Source: Spinacia oleracea
Taxonomy: Eukaryota > Streptophyta > Magnoliopsida > Caryophyllales > Amaranthaceae
Length of the DNA stretch: 64,000 nt
Direction: 5' to 3'
NCBI RefSeq assembly: GCF_020520425.1
Contig: NC_079492.1
Location: 66,083,671-66,147,670, forward strand
Shown here: positions 58,530-64,000 of the stretch, in pieces
Numbering within the stretch: the first letter of the stretch is position 1
How the letters are laid out: each line of letters opens with the position of its first letter
The notes under the pieces: model-generated
The model's database searches: none
Seen by the model: the letters and a program-made list of their open reading frames with translations, nothing else
Told to the model about the DNA's origin: nothing
Translations under genes and position numbers: made by a program

Positions 58530-59480
58530 TTGTATTTGAAAAATCCGGCATTATGCCGCCGTAGATTTGAAACATTGAATTTAGGAACTTGAAAGTCCGG
58601 CATTATGCCGCCGTGGACTTGGAATCTTGAAATATAGGACTTGAGGTTTGAAATATAGAATAGAAAAGTCGGCACTTACGACAGCATGAATTTGGAATTT
58701 GACCCTTGAAGCTTGAAATTTTAAAAGGTCGAGTTGGAAAGTCGGCATTATGCCGGTATGGGCTTGGATATTTGAACTTGAGACTTTGAGATTGGAATTG
58801 GTAACTTGAGTTTGAGGTTTGAAGACTTGAATGTTTGAAATAGGAAATCCGCCATGACGCCGTTGGATTTGGGTTTGAAACTTGAAACTTGAAATTTGAA
58901 CTAGAAAATCCGGCATTATGGCGCCGTTGGACTTGGAGGTTTGACTTGAAACTTGAAACTCGAAATTTTTAATTTAGAAAGTCCGGCATTATGGCACCGT
59001 TGGACTTAGATTTGAAAATTGAGGTTTTGGACTAGAAAATTCGGATTTGAACTTGAAACTCGAAATCTGGACTAGAAAATCCGGCATTATGACGCCGTTG
59101 GATTTGAATTTTGAAAATTGAGGTTTAGATTTGAAAATTTGGATTGAATTTGAAACTCGAAATTTGGACTAGAAAATCCGGCATTATGACGCGGTTGGAT
59201 TTGAACTTTGACTTGAAAACTTGAGGTTTGTACTAGAAAATCCGGCATTATGACGCCGTTGGATTTGAACTTTGACTTGAAAACTTGAGGTTCGGACTTG
59301 AAAATCCGGCATTATGACGCCGTTGGATTGAATTTTGAATTTGAAACTTGGAATTGGGACTTGAAAATCCGGCATTATGACGCCGTTGGATTGAATTTTG
59401 AATTTGAAATTTGGAATTTGGAATTGAAAATCCGGCATTATGACGCCGTTGGATTGAATTTTGAATTTGAAACTTGGAAT
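58530..59480. repeat. Minisatellite 2: CCGGCATTATGACGCCG units
   Basis: At least twelve units. The last six are regular, about 62-67 bp each (core at about 59177, 59244, 59306, 59369, 59430); earlier ones are longer and more diverged. Filler between cores is TTGAATTTGAAACTTGGAAT-like. The open frames through it are repeat artefacts. Confidence 0.88.
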
Positions 59481-59499
59481 TTGCACTAGAGGAAAAAAC

Positions 59500-59930
59500 C
59501 TCAAGTGCGGGCTCATTTTAAGGGGTTTGGTGCGGGCTTTTACATGTGCAGCACATGGCCTGCCCGCACTTGGCATTTCTCAAGTGCTGCCAATATATGA
59601 GCCCGCACAAAACTATTTTTGTGCTGCCAATTTAGAAAATGTGCCCGCACTTGACAACTTTGTGCTACCAATTTTCGAATACGTGCCCGCACTTGACAAA
59701 GTTTGTGCTGCCAATTTTCGAATACGTGCCCGCACTTGACAAACTTTGTGCTGCCAATTTTTTAAATGTGCCCGCACTTGACAATTTTTGTGCTGCCAAT
59801 TTTTAAAATGAGCCTGCACTTGACAAACTTTGTGCTGGCAATTTTGTAAATGAGCCCGCACTTGATAACTTTTGTGCTGCTAATTTTGGGAATGAACCCG
59901 CACTTGTGATATATATGCGAGCCTATAAAC
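59500..59930. repeat. Subterminal repeats of CACTA-3
   Basis: About eight units of 45-60 bp of the type GTGCCCGCACTTGACAA, then TTTGTGCTGCCAATTTT. Some inverse copies (AAGTGCGGGC) stand at the start. Confidence 0.85.
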
Positions 59931-60160
59931 GAGCCGTATTTGTTATATATCCTATTTTCCTGCCACATATTTTATAAAATTGGACCACGCCACTAGTTAA
60001 CCTCCATACATCATATAAAAAAGTACCCAATTATATAGATAATTAAATTGTACAGTTGAAAACTCGATTACATAACAGTCATAAAAAACTAGCATCCGTA
60101 ACCTAAAATTCATTACAAGGAAATATCAAAAACAATACTAAAATTCACTACAAGAAAATA
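59931..60160. other. No gene seen
   Basis: A/T-rich; two near copies of ACTAAAATTCACTACAAG-type sequence at about 60137 and 60097. Confidence 0.4.
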
Positions 60161-62084
60161 TCAAAGACAATCACTAGAAATGAAGTTTGCCAACTTTTCT
60201 CGAACTTCATTTATCTCTTCAATCGTGAAAGGCTCCCCCCTCGAATTTTTAAGTACCTTACGAAGATCGACAATAAAAAAAAATATATGTATACTTTAGT
60301 TAGTTATATTATAAATATTGTATCATAAAATAAAGTAAGACTTAATTTGCTCATACCAATGAAATAATGAATAAAATTGTCGTTTTCGATCCAAACTCTT
60401 AACTAATGAACCTATATAGATATTCTAAACCTTTTACATGTTTAACATATTGTTTTTATGTTTATAAGTCTCATTATTACCTAATTTGGTCAAGTAATGC
60501 ACAATTAAGGGTCGTTTGATCGTTATATGTAATAATTTTACTAACATTGTCGTTTTCGCTCCTAACTTTTAACTAATGAACCTAAAAAGGTATTCCAAGC
60601 CATATAATTGTTTAACATACTTGGTTTTATGTTTCTAAGTCTCATTCTTACCTAGTTTGGTCAAAGTAATGCATATTTAAGGGTCGTTTGATCGTTATAT
60701 GTCATATTTTGACTAAAATTGTCGTTTTCGCTCCTAACTCTTAACTAATGAACCTAAAAAGGTATTTGAAGCCATATACATGGTTAAAATACTTGTTTTT
60801 ATGTTTCTAAGTCTCATTCTTACCTATTTTGGTCAAGTTATGCACATTTAAGGGTCTTTTGATCCTTATATGTCATATTTTGACTAAAATTGTCGTTTTC
60901 GCTCCTAATTCTTAACTAATGGACCTAAAAAGGTATTTTAAACCATATACATGTTTAACATGCTTGGTTTTATGTTTATAAGTCCCATTCTTACCTATTT
61001 TGGTCAAGTTATGCACATTTAAGGGTCGTTTGATCCTTATATGTCATATTTTGACTAAAATTGTCGTTTTCGCTCCTAACTCTTAACTAATGAACCTAAA
61101 AAAGTATTTGAAACCATATAAATGTTTAACATATATGGTTTTAAGCTTCTAAGTCTAACTCTTACCCTAGTTTGGTCAAGTTGTGCACATTTAAGGGTCG
61201 TTTGATTGTTATATGTCATATTTTGACTAAAATTGTAGTTTTCGCTCCTAACTCTTAACTAATGAATCTAAAAAGGTATTTGAAACCATATACATGTTTA
61301 ACATACTTGGTTTTATGTTTCTAAGTCTAATTCTTACCTATTTTGGTCAAGTAATGCACATTTAAGGGTCGTTTGATCCTTATATGTCATATTTTGACTA
61401 AAGTTGTCGTTTTCGCTCCTAACTCTTAACTAATGAATCTAAAAAAGTATTTGAAACCATATACATGTTTAACATACTTGTTTTTATGTTTATAAGTCCC
61501 ATTCTTACCTATTTTGGTCAAGTTATGCACATTTAAGGGTCGTTTGATCGTTATATGTCATATTTTGACTAAAATTGTCGTTTTCGCTCCTAACTCTTAA
61601 CTAATGAACCTAAAAAGGTATTCCATACCATATAAATGTTTAACATATATGTTTTTAAGTTTCTAAGTCTCATTCTTACTTAGTTTGGTCAAGTTATACA
61701 CATGTAAGGGTCGTTTAATCGTTATATGTCATATTTTGACTAAAATTGTCGTTTTTGCTCCTAGCTCTTAACTAATGAATTTAAATAGATATTCTAAACC
61801 TTTTACCTGTTTAATATACTTAGGTTTATGTTTATAATTCTCATTATTACCTAATTTGGTCAAGTTATGCACATTTAAGGGTCGTTTGATTGTTATATGT
61901 CATTATTTTGACTAAAATTGTCGTTTTCGCTCTTAACTCTTAACGAATGAATCTAAATAGATATTCTAAACCTTTTACCTAAATAGATATAGATAAATTC
62001 CATATACCTGATACATCTCTTGTAACTTATTCAAGATGTCCCCATCTTCATATTTACCAAATATCGAAGATGTCATGCAAACAC
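60161..62084 (-). pseudogene. Two splice-compatible exons of an unidentified gene
   Basis: On the minus strand, 62084-62008 is preceded by acceptor CTATAG and followed by donor GTATAT; it encodes TSSIFGKYEDGDILNKLQE plus MYQ. 60256-60161 is preceded by acceptor CGTAAG and reads VLKNSRGEPFTIEEINEV, REKLANF and a few more residues to a stop. The phases fit each other (both phase 0), giving a hydrophilic, helical-looking C-terminus. The intron between them (60257-62007) is mostly the 171-bp array. It may be the end of the same gene as the ATPase exons, but the upstream phase does not fit directly. Family not recognised. Confidence 0.45.
60372..61985. repeat. 171-bp tandem array, about ten units
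   Basis: The phrase CGTTTTCGCTCCTAACTCTT (with variants) recurs at about 60377, 60551, 60722, 60892, 61061, 61235, 61405, 61575, 61747 and 61917, a 169-175 bp step. Outer units are more diverged than inner ones. The array lies inside a putative intron. Confidence 0.93.
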
Positions 62085-62560
62085 CTATAGAACCCGTGAG
62101 AAAAAAGAGTAAGATGTTACCAACCAAAAGCAAAGTACATTAAAAAAAACAGAAGTGTCCAAAGAAAGGCTACAAAAAAAATAAAAAGTAAATCAACCTT
62201 CAAGAAAAGTTATTTTCCATACAAAATTCTATAATGTTTCAAGTAAAATTAAAGCCAGGACGCCTGGAAGTAGTAAATCCAACTTCCAGATCAGTAGGCC
62301 ACACACTTACATTAGATCAGATGTTCAATTTTAGACATTATTTGATTCAATCTATCTAACTTCCTCGTGCAAAGTAGTAAATCCATGTACTTTGAACTCC
62401 ATGGAGAGAGTGGTTTTATGTAAACTAATTTCCAGGGATAGTTTTGGTTGCTTCAACTACAACTTCCTTACAAGTAAATGCCAAGAGTAAAAGACATGGG
62501 TACATTGCAAAACATGTGATCCCTGAATGCTACTAGATTGGACATAAAATTTGACATTAC
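62085..62560. other. Intron-like sequence, no gene seen
   Basis: A/T-rich. The exon of the ATPase family that would continue exon 62561-62633 (a PYFGMFGYGG-type stretch) is not found here on the minus strand. Confidence 0.45.
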
Positions 62561-62871
62561 CGTAAGAAATGGAGGTTTTCCACCAACAGCAAGTTTTTTC
62601 GTAGATCTGTGAACTGAAGCACCCATTTTGCCCCTAATGAAAGAAAGAGAATGAAAATCAAAGAAAACTAGCAGAAGATATATGACACAAGTAGGAGAAA
62701 GAAACAAGAGAGAAGCAGTTTGGGTATTTACAGCCAGGAAATATATCCATGTAGATCAAAAATCTCGAAAGAACAGACTGAACATACCATTTCACTATTG
62801 ATTTCTCATCGCTTCCATCCATTCCAGGGCCAGTATCAAATACAGAAATTTTATCCTCGTCAACTTCAACA
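62561..62871 (-). pseudogene. GMI1/MORC-like ATPase gene fragment (two exons)
   Basis: Minus strand. Exon 62871-62788 (acceptor TGTATTGCAG, donor GTATGT) encodes VEVDEDKISVFDTGPGMDGS and DEKSIVKW; exon 62633-62561 (acceptor CATTAG, donor GTAATG) encodes GKMGASVHRSTKKLAVGGKPPFLT. Joining them keeps frame (the W codon is split). DTGPGMDG and GKMGAS are the N- and G-type ATP-binding motifs of the GHKL ATPases; the closest plant families I know are GMI1/SMCHD1-like and MORC. These act in chromatin silencing or DNA repair. The remaining ATPase exons are missing downstream, so this is a fragment. Confidence 0.75.
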
Positions 62872-63600
62872 CTGCAATACACATTATTCTGAGTAACTAG
62901 ATTCTAGGGAATCAGGCAAGTTAATGACAATGATTCCATCATGCATTTCTGATTCTGATATGTAGCAAGTATCCTATATGTTGCAGAAACATGTCATGTG
63001 AAATTTTAAAGAGAAATCAGAATACCTGAAAGACACTTACTAGTCCAAAAGAAAAATAATTAGTGGCATCAACCCCTTCAAAGTTAGGCCTAAACCCAGA
63101 GGTGAAAAGGGATGATAAAATTAATTGCAAACTTATTCATGAACTTGCAGCTAACAGACATGCAGTGGACATTTGAAATTTCAATACATAAAATTGAAAG
63201 AACACAGAAACTTAAGTAATATCCAGCAAAAAAGCCTCAAATGCTACTAGCACAACTACACAAGGATAAAGCATCCACGAAAAAATCAGTGCCATACACT
63301 TCCAAACTTGTAAGGAAGTTGTCCAATCAGAGCTTTGAGGATTTTAACACTTAATACAGAGCTTTGAGGATTTTAACCCTAAATCAATAGCCACCAACTA
63401 TACATATATATTATGTGGTTATGAAATGATATCTACCAGAAATATAACACACATGATACAAGTAACCCCAAGCCACTCGATATCTCACACAAAGAAATCT
63501 TACCCGTCCGTTACGAAACTTTATAGAACATTGAACTATTACCCTTATATTGTAGAAAGTGAAGAGTTAAATCACTCATAAGTTTGAACTAGAATTAAAA
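62872..63600. other. Intron-like sequence upstream of the ATPase exons
   Basis: No coding exon recognised. A direct repeat CAGAGCTTTGAGGATTTTAA occurs at about 63328 and 63358. Confidence 0.45.
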
Positions 63601-63631
63601 TTGGGACTACGAATAGAGCAAAGAAAACCCT

Positions 63632-63812
63632 AACAACTGAAATCGGACTAACCATACCAAAGCCAAGCCAAACATCTGAATTCGAATAAAGCAAACCCTA
63701 ACCACTGAAATCGGACAAACCATACCAAAGCCAAGCCTGACATCTGAATTCGAACACAGAAACCCCCAATTAACCACTGAAATCGAACAATCAAACCCTA
63801 AATCCTCTGATG
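63632..63812. repeat. Direct repeat, about 66 bp, two full and one partial unit
   Basis: ACTGAAATCGGACWAACCAT, CCAAAGCCAAGCC and CATCTGAATTCGAA recur in order; the third copy is truncated. Confidence 0.8.
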
Positions 63813-64000
63813 TTCTCATTTGCGCCTCATAGTCAGAAGGAACAAGACCCACCATCTCCTGTACCTTAAGAAAGAAATGTGAATCAATATACAACAATAC
63901 ATTGAACAAATTAGACTTACTAGAGCCTCTGCCGCCGAGGAAGAGAAGCAGTGCCGATGAACAGAGTTGCCGGCCGAGGAAGAGAAGCAAGAATGAGAAA
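63813..64000 (-). other. Possible 5' exon of the captured gene
   Basis: A plausible donor-acceptor pair surrounds the frame VQEMVGLVPSDYEAQMRTSE on the minus strand (about 63865-63800), but I recognise no family. A direct repeat GCCGAGGAAGAGAAGCA occurs at about 63935 and 63975. Confidence 0.3.

Larger units (their letters stand above)
42891..59483 (-). mobile_element. Tat-2: Ty3/Tat-Ogre-like element, partial
   Basis: 3' LTR at 42891-44886, polypurine tract, two antisense (plus-strand) genes, and scraps of gag-pol on the minus strand (55980-57800), the layout known for the Tat/Ogre group. The 5' LTR is not in the window: the element is cut at 59483 by CACTA-3 or ends beyond it. A solo LTR (47775-48451) and CACTA-2 (49194-53225) are later insertions. 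The pol core is missing, so the copy could not move on its own. Confidence 0.8.
59484..64000. mobile_element. CACTA-3: left part of a gene-carrying CACTA-like element
   Basis: At 59484 the minisatellite stops and the sequence CACTAGAGGAAAAAACC begins, followed by a dense block of short repeats containing GTGCGGGC (59505-59900), the layout of a CACTA end with subterminal repeats. The preceding three bases are TTG; the other end is outside the window, so neither inverted repeat nor duplication can be confirmed. The interior holds gene fragments and a tandem array. Confidence 0.6.

Noticed and set aside
60372..61985. Calling this a centromere satellite
   Set aside because: Only about ten units, inside a gene-like intron; unit length alone is not proof.
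63607..63990. 127-codon minus-strand frame at the right edge
   Set aside because: Mostly translated direct repeats (66 bp) and intron-like sequence; no domain recognised. Only a short possible exon was kept, at low confidence.

Overview
The window is plant nuclear DNA made almost entirely of transposable elements nested in one another. I see no intact host gene, tRNA, rRNA or CRISPR array. Plant origin is shown by a Ty1/copia element with an initiator-Met-type primer site, Tat/Ogre-like Ty3 elements carrying antisense 'plant mobile domain'-type genes, plant L1-like LINEs with DUF4283/zinc-knuckle ORF1, CACTA and hAT elements, and fragments of plant genes (an ECT-type YTH protein, a 14-3-3 protein, a GMI1/MORC-like ATPase). 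A eudicot is likely. I thought of Amaranthaceae (spinach or beet relatives) from general likeness only, and cannot prove it.

Positions 1-35860 are a Russian doll. An old copia pol fragment (34909 to about 35860) was hit by an outer copia element, copia-O (5' LTR 33527-34908, internal 28013-33526 and 1-1713, 3' LTR left of the window). Copia-O was hit by a Ty3/Tat-like element without gag-pol, Tat-1 (1714-28012, LTRs about 2 percent diverged). Tat-1 contains a piece of an ECT/YTH gene and was itself hit by a complete young copia, copia-I (4211-14713, LTRs without visible differences, 5-bp duplication GACCC), and by a LINE (19648 to about 24850).

Positions 35861-42890 are a second LINE, plus strand, split by a 3.0-kb CACTA element (37283-40289, duplication ACA) that itself holds a 465-bp hAT-type MITE (37954-38418, duplication AAAGGGAT).

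Positions 42891-59483 are a second Tat/Ogre-like element, Tat-2. It has one LTR in view (42891-44886), two plus-strand antisense genes each with its own TATA box (46097-53406 and 54119-55426), an internal copy of the region next to the 3' LTR, and only scraps of minus-strand gag-pol. The first antisense gene is interrupted by a solo LTR and by a 4.0-kb CACTA element (49194-53225, duplication GCC) that carries a possible 14-3-3 exon. Tat-2 ends in view in two minisatellites.

Positions 59484-64000 look like the left part of a third CACTA element that runs off the window. It carries spliced-looking exons of a GMI1/MORC-type ATPase and a tandem array of about ten 171-bp units inside a putative intron.

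Working relations: copia-I is the only element close to coding for its own transposition, but one UGA separates integrase from reverse transcriptase. Copia-O keeps near-identical LTR, leader and 3' untranslated sequence with ruined coding sequence, as expected of a copy mobilised in trans. The CACTA and MITE copies seen here are non-autonomous. The insertion order read from nesting agrees with LTR divergence.
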